A stretch of DNA of 64,000 bases from Saccharopolyspora shandongensis (lineage in GTDB: Bacteria; Actinomycetota; Actinomycetes; Mycobacteriales; Pseudonocardiaceae), in NCBI RefSeq assembly GCF_900106995.1, contig NZ_FNOK01000015.1, forward strand, positions 104,561 through 168,560. The letters run 5' to 3'. Made by a program: the position numbers and the translations under genes. Shown in pieces: positions 1 to 8,402 of this stretch. The notes below the pieces were generated by a model. It did not search any database. It worked only from the letters and a program-made list of their open reading frames with translations, and had not been told where the DNA came from. Every line of letters begins with the position of its first letter. Position 1 is the stretch's first letter.

Positions 1-1155
1 GTCGATGTCGCCGCCCGCCAGCTGCACGCGCTCGGCGAGCCCGATCAGACCCTGCCCGCCGCTGGGCAGGCTGCGCTCGAAGCCTTCGGCGGGGCGGCTG
101 TTGCGCACCGAGATCTCCAGGTTCTCGGGCCGGTAGGAGAGCGCGACCGAGGCCTGCGAGCCGCCCGCGTGCTTGTGCACGTTGGTCAGCGCCTCCTGGA
201 TGACCCGGTACGCGGCGCGCTCGACGTGGTCGGGCAGCCGCCGGCGGTCGCCGTCGACGCGCAGCTCGGCGGCCAGACCGGCGTCGCTGGAGGCGGAGAC
301 GAGCGCTTCGACGTCCTGCAGAGTCGGCTGGGGCGGCTCGGGCCGCTGGTCGGAGGGGTCCGAGCGCAGCACGCCGATCATCTGCCGGAGCTCGTTCAGC
401 GCGCCGCGGCCGACCTCCTGGATGGTCGCGGCCGCCCGGGCCGCCTTCGCGGGATCGCGCTCGGCCAGCAGCTCCAGCGCGCCCGCGTGCACCACGACCA
501 GGCTCACCTGGTGCGCGATGGAATCGTGCATCTCGCGGGCGATGCGGGCGCGCTCCTCGCCGCGGGTCCGCTCGGCGATGAGGGCCTGCTCCCGCTCGGC
601 CCGCTCGGCGCGCTCGACCCAGTGGGCCAGCCGCGCGCGACGACCGGCCATGTAGAGCCCGACGACCAGCGGGAACAGGTTGAGCAGCGACATCATGATC
701 ACCAGCGCGGCGAAGTTGCCGATGCTGCTGAACGCGGCGATCTCGCGCAGGAACGCCGGCGACGCGACGATGCTCACCGCGGCGGTGCCCCAGATCTGCC
801 AGCGCTTCCGGCCGTAGGCGCCCAGCGCGTACTGCGCGACGTAACCGCCCAGGTAGAACGGCGTCGCCAGGTGCGTGACCGTCGCGGCCAGGGCGACGGT
901 GGCCGGGAACCGCCGCATCCACAGCAGGGCGAGCGAGCCCACGAGCCCGGTCGCCAGCTGCCACCACATCTCGAGATCGTGGTCCGGGTTGTTCAGGACG
1001 GTGGACCACACCGAGAGGACGAAGACGCAGCCGCTGATGACGGCGAGGATCACCCACCGGGGCACCCGCGCCAGCCAGGCCGGCCGCGTGCCGACGAAGT
1101 TCGGCTGCTCGTCGGGGGCGAACTTGCCCGGGAAGTTGGCGATCAGACTCCGCAT
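1..1155 (-). CDS. NarL-type two-component sensor histidine kinase, C-terminus cut by window edge
   Basis: Membrane sensor kinase that autophosphorylates on histidine and passes the phosphate to a LuxR-type response regulator. The N-terminal half (about residues 30-175) has several hydrophobic segments. The HisKA_3 dimerisation helix follows, with the phospho-acceptor in AREMHDSIAHQ (His about residue 210). The HATPase_c N-box region (VIQEALTNVHKHA) and the G1-like GLIGLAERV segment are seen before the gene leaves the window at position 1. The start is ATG at 1155, with no strong ribosome site. The partner regulator would lie outside the window to the left. Family is clear; stimulus unknown. 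Confidence 0.9.
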   Translation of the reverse strand, partial: MRSLIANFPGKFAPDEQPNFVGTRPAWLARVPRWVILAVISGCVFVLSVWSTVLNNPDHDLEMWWQLATGLVGSLALLWMRRFPATVALAATVTHLATPFYLGGYVAQYALGAYGRKRWQIWGTAAVSIVASPAFLREIAAFSSIGNFAALVIMMSLLNLFPLVVGLYMAGRRARLAHWVERAERAEREQALIAERTRGEERARIAREMHDSIAHQVSLVVVHAGALELLAERDPAKAARAAATIQEVGRGALNELRQMIGVLRSDPSDQRPEPPQPTLQDVEALVSASSDAGLAAELRVDGDRRRLPDHVERAAYRVIQEALTNVHKHAGGSQASVALSYRPENLEISVRNSRPAEGFERSLPSGGQGLIGLAERVQLAGGDID

Positions 1156-1326
1156 TGCCACGGTGCAAGCGTATGGGAACGACGCGCCGACCGAATTGGC
1201 CTGCGGTCGTACTACTCAGGTATGACTTCCGCGTTGCGGCGCACGGGTTCCTGCGATCCGGGAATGATCACCGAATGGGACTCGCGGTCGATGTCCGCGC
1301 AGGACCGCCCGCCATAGCTTTGGTCC

Positions 1327-2595
1327 ATGGTTCACGCGAACGAAAGCCGAACGGCCGCAGTGCCCGGCGCCGTCGAGATACCCGATCCGCGAGCAGTGCG
1401 CCCGCGAGCACGCCTGAGCGGAGTCGACCTGGCCCGCGCGCTGGCGGTGCTGGGCATGTTCATCGCGCACATCGGGCCGGCGATGCTGGATCCGCGGGCG
1501 GGCACGGCGGCGGAGGTGCTGGCGAAGCTCGGCAACGGGCACGCGTCGATCCTGTTCGCCACGCTGGCCGGTGTGTCGCTCGCGCTGCTCACCGGCGGCA
1601 GCGATCCGCACGACGGCGCGCTGCTGCGGCGGGATCGCGTCCGGATCGCCGTCCGGGCGGCGATCCTGTTCGTGCTCGGCATGGCGCTGACCCAGCTCGG
1701 TACCCCGATCATGGTGATCCTGTCGTTCTACGCGATCTACTTCGTGCTCGCCCTGCCGGTGCTGCGGATGCCTCCCGCGGCGCTCGCGGTGCTCGCCGGG
1801 GTGTGGGCGCTCGTCGCCCCGCAGGTCTCGTTCCTCATCCGCCGTTCGTTCGACAGCGCGGAAACGGCGGGCGGCGCGTTGTCCTTCAGCGACCTGGCTT
1901 CGCTGCAGGAAGCCGGGGCCGGGCTGCTGCGGCTGCTGCTCGACGGCGCGTACCCGGTGCTGACCTGGATGCCGTTCGTGTTCGTCGGCATCGCGGTCGG
2001 GCGGCTCGACCTGCGCTCGACGGCCGTCCGGCTGCGGCTGCTGGCGGCGGGTGCCGGTGCGGCGGTCGCCGGATACGGCGGGTCGTGGCTCGCGCTGAAC
2101 GTCTTCGGTGGCATGAAAGCGCTTTCGCCGCTGCTGGACGCCCTGAGCCCGATTGCGGCCGAGCTCGGGAAGAGCCCGCTGGAGCTCCTGCACATGTCGA
2201 ACTTCGGGACGGTGCCCGCGCGCACCCCGGCGCTGCTGCTGCTGGCGGCGCCGCATTCCGGCACGACGTTCGAGATCGTGGGCTCCACCGGTACCGCGTT
2301 GGCGGTCCTCGCGCTCTGCCTGTTCGCCGGCGACCGGCTGGGCCGGGTGCTCGCTCCGCTGACGGCGGTCGGCGCCCTGGCGCTGACCGTCTACACGGCG
2401 CAGGCGGTGGCGCTGAAGATCCTGGCGGACACCGCGGCACCGGCGATTGCGGAGCACCCGTGGCTCCCGCTGATCGGTTTCGCGCTGGTCTCGATGCTGT
2501 TCTGCGGACTGTGGCGACCATTCCTCGGCCGCGGCCCGCTGGAACGGGTCCTGCACCGGACGTCGGTCCGAGTCGCCGCCGCGGTCGCCCGCTGA
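1327..2595 (+). CDS. Polytopic membrane protein, HGSNAT/DUF418-type acyltransferase-like
   Basis: The N-terminus (LSGVDLARALAVLGMFIAH) is the conserved opening of the heparan-alpha-glucosaminide N-acetyltransferase-like/DUF418 membrane acyltransferase families. About ten hydrophobic segments fill 422 residues. The substrate is unknown; such proteins are thought to acylate cell-surface sugars or lipids. A TAGCTT box at 1315-1320 lies only 6 nt before the ATG and there is no Shine-Dalgarno, so the mRNA may be leaderless. Divergent from the sensor kinase gene and followed by a strong hairpin. Family assignment is by motif only. Confidence 0.75.
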   Translation: MVHANESRTAAVPGAVEIPDPRAVRPRARLSGVDLARALAVLGMFIAHIGPAMLDPRAGTAAEVLAKLGNGHASILFATLAGVSLALLTGGSDPHDGALLRRDRVRIAVRAAILFVLGMALTQLGTPIMVILSFYAIYFVLALPVLRMPPAALAVLAGVWALVAPQVSFLIRRSFDSAETAGGALSFSDLASLQEAGAGLLRLLLDGAYPVLTWMPFVFVGIAVGRLDLRSTAVRLRLLAAGAGAAVAGYGGSWLALNVFGGMKALSPLLDALSPIAAELGKSPLELLHMSNFGTVPARTPALLLLAAPHSGTTFEIVGSTGTALAVLALCLFAGDRLGRVLAPLTAVGALALTVYTAQAVALKILADTAAPAIAEHPWLPLIGFALVSMLFCGLWRPFLGRGPLERVLHRTSVRVAAAVAR

Positions 2596-2612
2596 CCGGC
2601 CCGGTACGACGC

Positions 2613-2642
2613 CTGCCCGCCGGGAACGCACCCGGCGGGCAG
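2613..2642. terminator. Bidirectional hairpin terminator
   Basis: A perfect 12-bp inverted repeat (CTGCCCGCCGGG at 2613-2624 and its complement at 2631-2642) with a 6-nt loop, sitting between the convergent acyltransferase-like and MFS genes. There is no T-run, as is usual in actinomycetes. Confidence 0.75.
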
Positions 2643-2649
2643 ACGGGGT

Positions 2650-4092
2650 TCAGCTCGCCGCTTCGACGACGGGCTCCGGCTTCGGCGCCGGGCGCAGGGC
2701 GACGAAGGCGATCACGAGGCCGGCGAACACGAAACCTGCGGAGAGGAGGAAGCTCATGCTGTAGCCGTCGCGCAGTGCCGACAGCGCGTCCGCGCCGGCC
2801 TGGAGCCGGGTGTCGGTGTGCCCGGCGGCGAGCGTCGCCAGGGTCGCGAGCCCGACGGCCGCCCCGGCCTGCTGGGCGGTGTTGTTGAGCCCGGAGGCCA
2901 GCCCGGCGTCGCGCGGGTCGGCGCCCGACATGGCCATGGTGATGACGGCGGGTATCGCCAGCCCCATCCCGGCACCCATCAGGAAGAGCGTCGGCAGCAC
3001 GTCCGCGAAGTAGTCGCCACCCACCGGGGCGCGGCTGAGCAGCGCCAGCCCGGAGCCCAGCGCGAACAGGCCGGTGAGCAGCACCTTCCGGGCGCCGAAC
3101 CGGTCGGTCAGCCGGGCGGCGAAGAACAGCGAGACGGTGCCGAGCGTCACCGGTGCCGGGACGAAGGCCAGGCCGGTCTGCAGCGAGTCGAAGCCCAGCA
3201 CCCGCTGCAGGTACAGCGCGTTGAGGAACTGGAAGCCGAAGCCCGCGGCGAAGACGAGCACCACGATGACGTTGGCGGCGGAGAGCTGCCGGCTCCGGAA
3301 GATCCGCAGCGGCAGCAGCGGAGTGGCGGTTTTCGCTTGGCGCACCAGGAAAGCCGCCACCAGGGCGACGGCGACCACGGCGCAGCCGAGCGTCGTCCCA
3401 GTGCTGCTGGTCGGCTCGGCGAGCTGCACGATCGAGTACACGCCCAGCGACAGCCCGGCGGTCACCAGGACCGCGCCCAGGAGGTCGGCGCCGCGGCGGA
3501 AGCCGAGCCCGGGGGAGTCGGCCAGCACGCGGACCGCCAGCACGAGCGTCACCACGCCGATCGGCACGTTCACCAGGAAAGCGCCTTCCCAGCCCAGGGT
3601 CCGGGTGATGACGCCACCGGCGATGAGCCCGATCGCGCCGCCACCGGCGGAGACGAAGCTGTAGATGCCCATCGCCCTGGCCTGCTCGCCGGGCCGCGGG
3701 TACAGCCCGGCGATCATGCCCAGGATCACCGCGGACGACAGCGCACCGCCGACGCCCTGCGCGAACCGCCCGACGACCAGCATCGCCGGATCGACCGCCA
3801 CCCCGCACAGCACCGACGCGGCGGTGAAGGTGATCAACCCGGCCAGGAACACCTTCTTGCCCCCGATCAGGTCGCCGAGCCGCCCGGACAACAACAGCAG
3901 CCCGGCGAAGGCGATCAGGTAGGAGTTCACCACCCAGGCCAGCCCGGACGGCGAGAATCCCAGCTCGTCCTGGATGGACGGCAGCGCGACGGTGACGACG
4001 GTGCCGTCCAGGACGACCATCAACTGCATGGTCACCAGCACGCCCAGCGACAGGCCGCGCCGTCGGGGTTGCTGCGAAGCGTTCTGAGTCAT
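2650..4092 (-). CDS. MFS drug exporter, DHA2 (EmrB/QacA) family, 14 TM
   Basis: Proton-coupled multidrug efflux protein of the inner membrane. Seen: the motif-C-like opening VLDGTVVTVALPSIQDELG in the first helix, the loop SGRLGDLIGGKKV (motif A), and about 14 hydrophobic segments over 480 residues, as expected for DHA2. The chosen start is ATG 4092 (MTQNASQQ); longer in-frame versions run into the divergent AraC promoter region. Divergent from the AraC gene at 4242, a layout in which the regulator commonly controls the exporter. Substrate not predictable. Confidence 0.9.
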   Translation of the reverse strand: MTQNASQQPRRRGLSLGVLVTMQLMVVLDGTVVTVALPSIQDELGFSPSGLAWVVNSYLIAFAGLLLLSGRLGDLIGGKKVFLAGLITFTAASVLCGVAVDPAMLVVGRFAQGVGGALSSAVILGMIAGLYPRPGEQARAMGIYSFVSAGGGAIGLIAGGVITRTLGWEGAFLVNVPIGVVTLVLAVRVLADSPGLGFRRGADLLGAVLVTAGLSLGVYSIVQLAEPTSSTGTTLGCAVVAVALVAAFLVRQAKTATPLLPLRIFRSRQLSAANVIVVLVFAAGFGFQFLNALYLQRVLGFDSLQTGLAFVPAPVTLGTVSLFFAARLTDRFGARKVLLTGLFALGSGLALLSRAPVGGDYFADVLPTLFLMGAGMGLAIPAVITMAMSGADPRDAGLASGLNNTAQQAGAAVGLATLATLAAGHTDTRLQAGADALSALRDGYSMSFLLSAGFVFAGLVIAFVALRPAPKPEPVVEAAS

Positions 4093-4241
4093 CGACGAGT
4101 CTTCCCGGTGAGATCTGCGGACCGCGGGTCGGATCGGCCCGCTCTGAAGCAAAGCTAGTCCGAGATCATGAGACGAACGATGGCTGAGAATCTCGATTTG
4201 ATGTCCGGTCGTATCAAGTGGGCGCACGATAGGATTCCGGC
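4093..4241. promoter_or_regulatory. Divergent promoter region between MFS exporter and AraC regulator
   Basis: The 149-bp gap must hold promoters for both genes. Two direct TGAGA half-sites (in CATGAGACGAACG and GCTGAGAATCTCG, around 4167-4195) are spaced about two helical turns apart, as AraC-family proteins often require. Assignment to this AraC protein is inference. Confidence 0.35.
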
Positions 4242-5159
4242 GTGGATGTGCTGAGTGACACCGTCGCCGCGCTGCGCACCGGGCGGCCCGCCTCGGGAAC
4301 GTTCGTCCGGCACGCGCCGTGGGGGCGCCGGTACTCGAAGGCGTCGGGCGCGGGATTCCACGTGGTGCTGCAGGGTTCCTGCTGGCTGATCCCGCGCACC
4401 GCCGAACCGGTCCCGCTGGGCGTCGGCGACGTCGCGTTCCTGTACCTGGACGAGGGCCACGGGCTCGCCGACAGCCCGGACACGCCGCTCGACGAGATCC
4501 CCGGGCCGGGCGAGCCGCGCGTGGTCGACGGTGCGGGCGCGCGTTCGACGCTGCTCTGCGGCGTGTACGAGTTCGCTCCCGGCTGGTCGCATCCGCTGCT
4601 GGACGAGCTGCCCGAGGTGGTGCACGTTCCGGCGCGCCTCGGCCGCCATCCCGAACTGCGCGCGGCGGTCGACCTGCTCACCGCCGAGCTCGCCGGCGAC
4701 CGGCCCGGCCGGGACGCGATGGTGCCCGCCCTGCTGGACGTGCTGCTCATCTGCACGCTGCGGGCCTGGTTCGACGAGCGGGCCGAAGGTGACCGCATCA
4801 CGGGCTGGGCCTCGGTGTTCCAGGACCGGGCGATCACCGCCGCCCTCGCCGCGATGCACGACGATCCCGCGCACCAGTGGACGGTCGAGGGGCTCGGCGC
4901 GCGGATCGGGATGTCGCGCGCCACCTTCTCCCGCCGCTTCACCGCGCTGGTCGGCGAACCGCCGCTGACCTACCTGACCAGGTGGCGGATGATCACCGCG
5001 GCCCGCCGCCTCCGCGAAACCGACGCGGCGCTGTCGATGATCGCCGAAGAGGTCGGCTATGCCTCGGAATACGCGTTCGCCAAGGCGTTCAAGCGGGCGC
5101 ACGGCGCGGCCCCGGGCCAGTACCGCCGCGAGCAGCTCGCGCATCGGTCGAACGGTTGA
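4242..5159 (+). CDS. AraC-family transcriptional regulator with N-terminal cupin (cupin_6)
   Basis: DNA-binding regulator of 305 residues. The N-terminal ~180 residues resemble the AraC-binding/cupin_6 domain (RYSKASGAGFHVVLQGSCWL). The C-terminus has the paired AraC helix-turn-helices: GLGARIGMSRATFSRRFTAL, then MIAEEVGYASEYAFAKAFKR with the usual PGQYRR ending. GTG start at 4242. It is divergent from a DHA2 exporter and upstream of another, so either efflux gene is a plausible target. Ligand unknown. Confidence 0.9.
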   Translation: MDVLSDTVAALRTGRPASGTFVRHAPWGRRYSKASGAGFHVVLQGSCWLIPRTAEPVPLGVGDVAFLYLDEGHGLADSPDTPLDEIPGPGEPRVVDGAGARSTLLCGVYEFAPGWSHPLLDELPEVVHVPARLGRHPELRAAVDLLTAELAGDRPGRDAMVPALLDVLLICTLRAWFDERAEGDRITGWASVFQDRAITAALAAMHDDPAHQWTVEGLGARIGMSRATFSRRFTALVGEPPLTYLTRWRMITAARRLRETDAALSMIAEEVGYASEYAFAKAFKRAHGAAPGQYRREQLAHRSNG

Positions 5160-5277
5160 TTTCGCGGTGCACCCTTCGGCTCCGCGCGGCCATCCCGCGG
5201 TGCGATGTGCCGGGCGGCCGGCCCGGCCACAGTGGATGCCGGTGGAACGCCCCGGTTTGGAAGGAAGCGCATCGGCG

Positions 5278-5715
5278 ATGAAGAAGCTGTACTGGTCGGC
5301 ACTGATCTACATGGTCCTCGGGCTGGCCGCGGGGCTGTACTACCGCGAGTTCACCAAGGCGCTGGACTTCACCGGCGACACCCAGCTCTCCGTGCTGCAC
5401 ACCCACCTGCTCGCGCTGGGGATGCTGTTCTTCCTGCTGGTGCTGGCGCTGGACAAGGCCTTCGCGCTGTCCGGGAACAAGCTGTTCACCCTGTTCTTCT
5501 GGTTCTACAACTCCGGCCTCGCCCTCACCGCGGCGATGATGCTCGTGCACGGCACGCTGACCGTGCTGGGCAACGAGAGCTCGGCGGCGATCTCCGGCAT
5601 CGCCGGGCTCGGCCACATCCTGATCACGCTCGGCCTGATCCACCTGTTCCTGGCGCTGCGAAAGGCGTTGCCCGGCAAGGAGAACGCCGAGCAGCGCATC
5701 GAAGCGATCCGGTGA
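5278..5715 (+). CDS. DUF2871 small membrane protein
   Basis: 145-residue protein with about five hydrophobic helices (LYWSALIYMVLGLAAGLYYREF at the start, HTHLLALGMLFFLLVLALD in the middle) matching DUF2871. It has conserved intramembrane histidines (LHTHLLALG, GLGHILITLGLIHLF) that could bind a cofactor, but the function is unknown. ATG 5278 follows GGAAGGAAGC. Its stop overlaps the GTG of the next exporter gene, so the two are translationally coupled. Confidence 0.8.
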   Translation: MKKLYWSALIYMVLGLAAGLYYREFTKALDFTGDTQLSVLHTHLLALGMLFFLLVLALDKAFALSGNKLFTLFFWFYNSGLALTAAMMLVHGTLTVLGNESSAAISGIAGLGHILITLGLIHLFLALRKALPGKENAEQRIEAIR

Positions 5716-7319
5716 CCGAGCCGGGCAGCGCGGGCCCGCCGCACAAGTGGGCGGCGTTGGCGGTGCTCGCCGCCGGGCTGTCGATGATCGTCGTCGACGG
5801 CACGATCGTCGGGGTCGCGCTCCCGGTCATCATCGGTGACCTGTCGCTGGACATCAGCGACGCGCAGTGGATCAACAGCCTGTACTCGGTGGTGTTCGCG
5901 GCGCTGCTGCTGACCGCGGGCAGCCTCGGCGACCGCCTCGGGCGGCGGCGCCTGTTCGTCGTCGGTGTCGTGGTGTTCGCGGCGGGCAGCCTGCTCGCCG
6001 GGCTCGCGGGCAGCGCCGGTGGGCTGATCGCCGCCCGGGTCGTGCAGGGCGTCGGCGGCGCCGCGGTGCTGCCCGCGACCCTCTCCACGGTCAACGCGGT
6101 GTTCCGCGGGCGGGACCGGGCGATCGCCTTCGCCATCTGGGGTTCGGTCATCTCCGGGATGGCGGCCGTCGGCCCGCTGCTGGGCGGCTGGCTGACGAGT
6201 TCGGCGAGCTGGCAGTGGATCTTCCTGGTCAACCTGCCGATCGCGGCGGTCGTGCTGGCCGGCGCCTGGCTCGTCGTGCCCGAGACCCGCGCCGCGGCGG
6301 CCGCGCCGGGGCGCGACGTCGCGGGGCTGCTGCTGAGCGTGCTGGGCTTCGGTGCAGTCGTGTTCGCGGTGATCGAAGGCGCCGCGCTGGGCTGGTGGCG
6401 GCCGGCGGCGGACTTCGCCGTTCTCGGCTTCACCTGGCCGAGAACGGCGCCGGTGTCGATCGTCGTGCCCAGCGCCGCGATCGGCCTGCTCGCGCTGGTG
6501 CTGTTCGTCGCGTGGGAGCGCCACCGCGCCCGCATCGGCCGCTCGGTGATCCTGGACCTCGGCCTGTTCGGCATCCCGGCCTTCCGGTGGGGAAACCTGA
6601 CGGCGTTGGCGGTCGCGGTCGGCGAGTTCGGGCTGCTCTTCGTGCTACCGCTGTTCCTGGTGAACGTGCTGGCCATGAGCACGATGTCGGCCGGGCTGGT
6701 GCTGGCCGCGATGGCGGCGGGCGCGTTCGCGTCCGGGGCAGCCGCACGGCACCTCGCCGCCCGGCTCGGCCCGCCGAAGGTCGTCGTGACCGGCCTGCTG
6801 CTGGAGGTCGTCGCAGTCCTCGCGATCGCACTCGTCGTCGGCCCCGAGATCTCGCCGTGGCTGCTCGCGCTGCTGCTCGTCGGCTACGGCGCGGGCCTGG
6901 GCCTGGCCGCCGCGCAGCTGACCGGCACGACGCTGGCCGACATTCCGGCCGCGAAGTCCGGGCAGGGATCGGCGACGCAGAGCACGGTGCGCCAGCTCGG
7001 GGCGGCGCTGGGCACGGCCATCGCCGGCGCGGTGCTCGCCTTCGGCCTGTCGGACGCCACCGAAGCCGAGCTGCTCGCCGCGAACGTCCCGCCCCACGCC
7101 GCGCACGAGCTGGCCGAAGGCACCCGCGAATCGGCCGGTGCGCTGATCGGCGAGCTCCGCACGACCGACCCCGCGGTCGTCCCGGCGCTGTCCCGCGGAT
7201 TCGGCGACGCGACCCGCGACGCGGTGCTGTTCAACGCGGCTTTCCTGGTGCTGGGACTGATCGGCGCCACCCGGGTGTCCGCTGTGGCCGCTCGGCGGGC
7301 GATCGACGTGCGCCGATGA
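5712..7319 (+). CDS. MFS drug exporter, DHA2 family, 14 TM
   Basis: Second proton-driven multidrug efflux protein, 535 residues and about 14 helices. Helix 1 carries MIVVDGTIVGVALPVIIGDL; motif A is GSLGDRLGRRRLF. The GTG start at 5712 lies in the overlap GTGA with the preceding stop, so it is coupled to the DUF2871 protein, which might be an accessory subunit. It is only distantly similar to the exporter at 2650-4092, so this is not a recent duplication. Substrate unknown. Confidence 0.88.
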   Translation: MTEPGSAGPPHKWAALAVLAAGLSMIVVDGTIVGVALPVIIGDLSLDISDAQWINSLYSVVFAALLLTAGSLGDRLGRRRLFVVGVVVFAAGSLLAGLAGSAGGLIAARVVQGVGGAAVLPATLSTVNAVFRGRDRAIAFAIWGSVISGMAAVGPLLGGWLTSSASWQWIFLVNLPIAAVVLAGAWLVVPETRAAAAAPGRDVAGLLLSVLGFGAVVFAVIEGAALGWWRPAADFAVLGFTWPRTAPVSIVVPSAAIGLLALVLFVAWERHRARIGRSVILDLGLFGIPAFRWGNLTALAVAVGEFGLLFVLPLFLVNVLAMSTMSAGLVLAAMAAGAFASGAAARHLAARLGPPKVVVTGLLLEVVAVLAIALVVGPEISPWLLALLLVGYGAGLGLAAAQLTGTTLADIPAAKSGQGSATQSTVRQLGAALGTAIAGAVLAFGLSDATEAELLAANVPPHAAHELAEGTRESAGALIGELRTTDPAVVPALSRGFGDATRDAVLFNAAFLVLGLIGATRVSAVAARRAIDVRR

Positions 7320-7325
7320 GGCCGG

Positions 7326-8324
7326 TCAGGACTTCTTGGCGCGGCTCGGCGCGACGCGGGGCGGCTCGTTGGGCTGCTTCGGGTAGACCGGCGGCCACGG
7401 CGCGTCCAGCAACCCGGCGGCCATGTCCCGCCGGGACCGTTCGAGCAGCGGCTCGATCGACTGCGGCCGCCGGTCGGCCCACGGATCACCGAGCTCTGCG
7501 ACCCGGCCCGGCACGGTCGCGATGGTGAGCTCGTCGGGGTCGACCGAGTCGAGTTCGTCCCAGCCGATCGGGGTCGAGACCTGCGCACCCACCCGGGGCC
7601 GCACGCACCACGCGCCGAAGACCGTCTTGTGCGGGGCGTTCTGGTTGAAGTCGACGAAAACCCGCGCGCCCCGCTCCTCCTTCCACCACTTCGCGGTGAT
7701 GAGCTCGGAGTGGCGGCGCTCCAGCTCGCGGGCCAGCGCGACCGCGGCGGCCCGCACCTCGTAGCTGTCCCAGCGCGGTTCCAGCGAAGCGTAGATGTGC
7801 AGGCCCCGGGAGCCCGACGTCTTCACCTCCGCGGCGATGCCGTCCTCGGCGAGCAGTTCCCTGGTCGCCACGGCGGCCTCCAGCACCTGCGGATACCGCA
7901 CGCCGGGGGAGGGGTCGAGGTCGATGCGCAGCTCGTCGGCGATCTCCGGCGTGTCGGCGTGGTACGGCCAGACGTGGAACCCGAGGCACCCCAGGTTCAC
8001 GGCCCAGACGATGTGCGCCAGGTCGGCGGCGACGAGCGCGTCGCTGGTGGTGCCGTTGGGCGTGGCGACGACGGTGGTCTGCAGCCAGGGCGGCGCGGAC
8101 TTCGGCACCCGCTTCTGGAAGAACGACTTGCCGCCGGCGCCGTCCGGGTACCGCTCCAGCAGCAGCGGCCGCCCCTGCAACGTGCCCAGCAGCGGGCCGG
8201 CGACGGCCTGGTAGTACCGGACGAGGTCGAGCTTCGTCTCGCCGCGCCGGCTGAAGAAGACCTTGTCGGGATGCGAAACCGAAACCTCGGTGCCCCCGAC
8301 GTCCACCGTGACGCCCTCACCCAT
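7326..8324 (-). CDS. LigD-type DNA polymerase/primase domain protein (stand-alone PolDom)
   Basis: Archaeo-eukaryotic primase-like polymerase used in bacterial non-homologous end joining, here without ligase or nuclease domains. Seen: LELVRYY-type opening, the metal-binding RIDLDPSP, SGSRGLHIY and HKTVFGAWCVRPR motifs in the order of the LigD polymerase domain, about 332 residues. ATG 8324 is chosen because GGAGGG lies 7 nt upstream; the GTG five codons earlier overlaps this site. Next to a photolyase, giving a small DNA-repair pair. No Ku gene is in the window. Confidence 0.87.
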   Translation of the reverse strand: MGEGVTVDVGGTEVSVSHPDKVFFSRRGETKLDLVRYYQAVAGPLLGTLQGRPLLLERYPDGAGGKSFFQKRVPKSAPPWLQTTVVATPNGTTSDALVAADLAHIVWAVNLGCLGFHVWPYHADTPEIADELRIDLDPSPGVRYPQVLEAAVATRELLAEDGIAAEVKTSGSRGLHIYASLEPRWDSYEVRAAAVALARELERRHSELITAKWWKEERGARVFVDFNQNAPHKTVFGAWCVRPRVGAQVSTPIGWDELDSVDPDELTIATVPGRVAELGDPWADRRPQSIEPLLERSRRDMAAGLLDAPWPPVYPKQPNEPPRVAPSRAKKS

Positions 8325-8402
8325 CGCACAACCCTCCACTCGGTCACCCGCCGCAAGCCTAGGTCGTCGCAGGCCCGGCCACCGGGATGTTCGATTCTCG
8401 GG

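Noticed and set aside
2650..7319. Two DHA2 exporters as a recent duplication
   Set aside because: They share only family motifs, differ in length and orientation, and lack nucleotide similarity that I can see.
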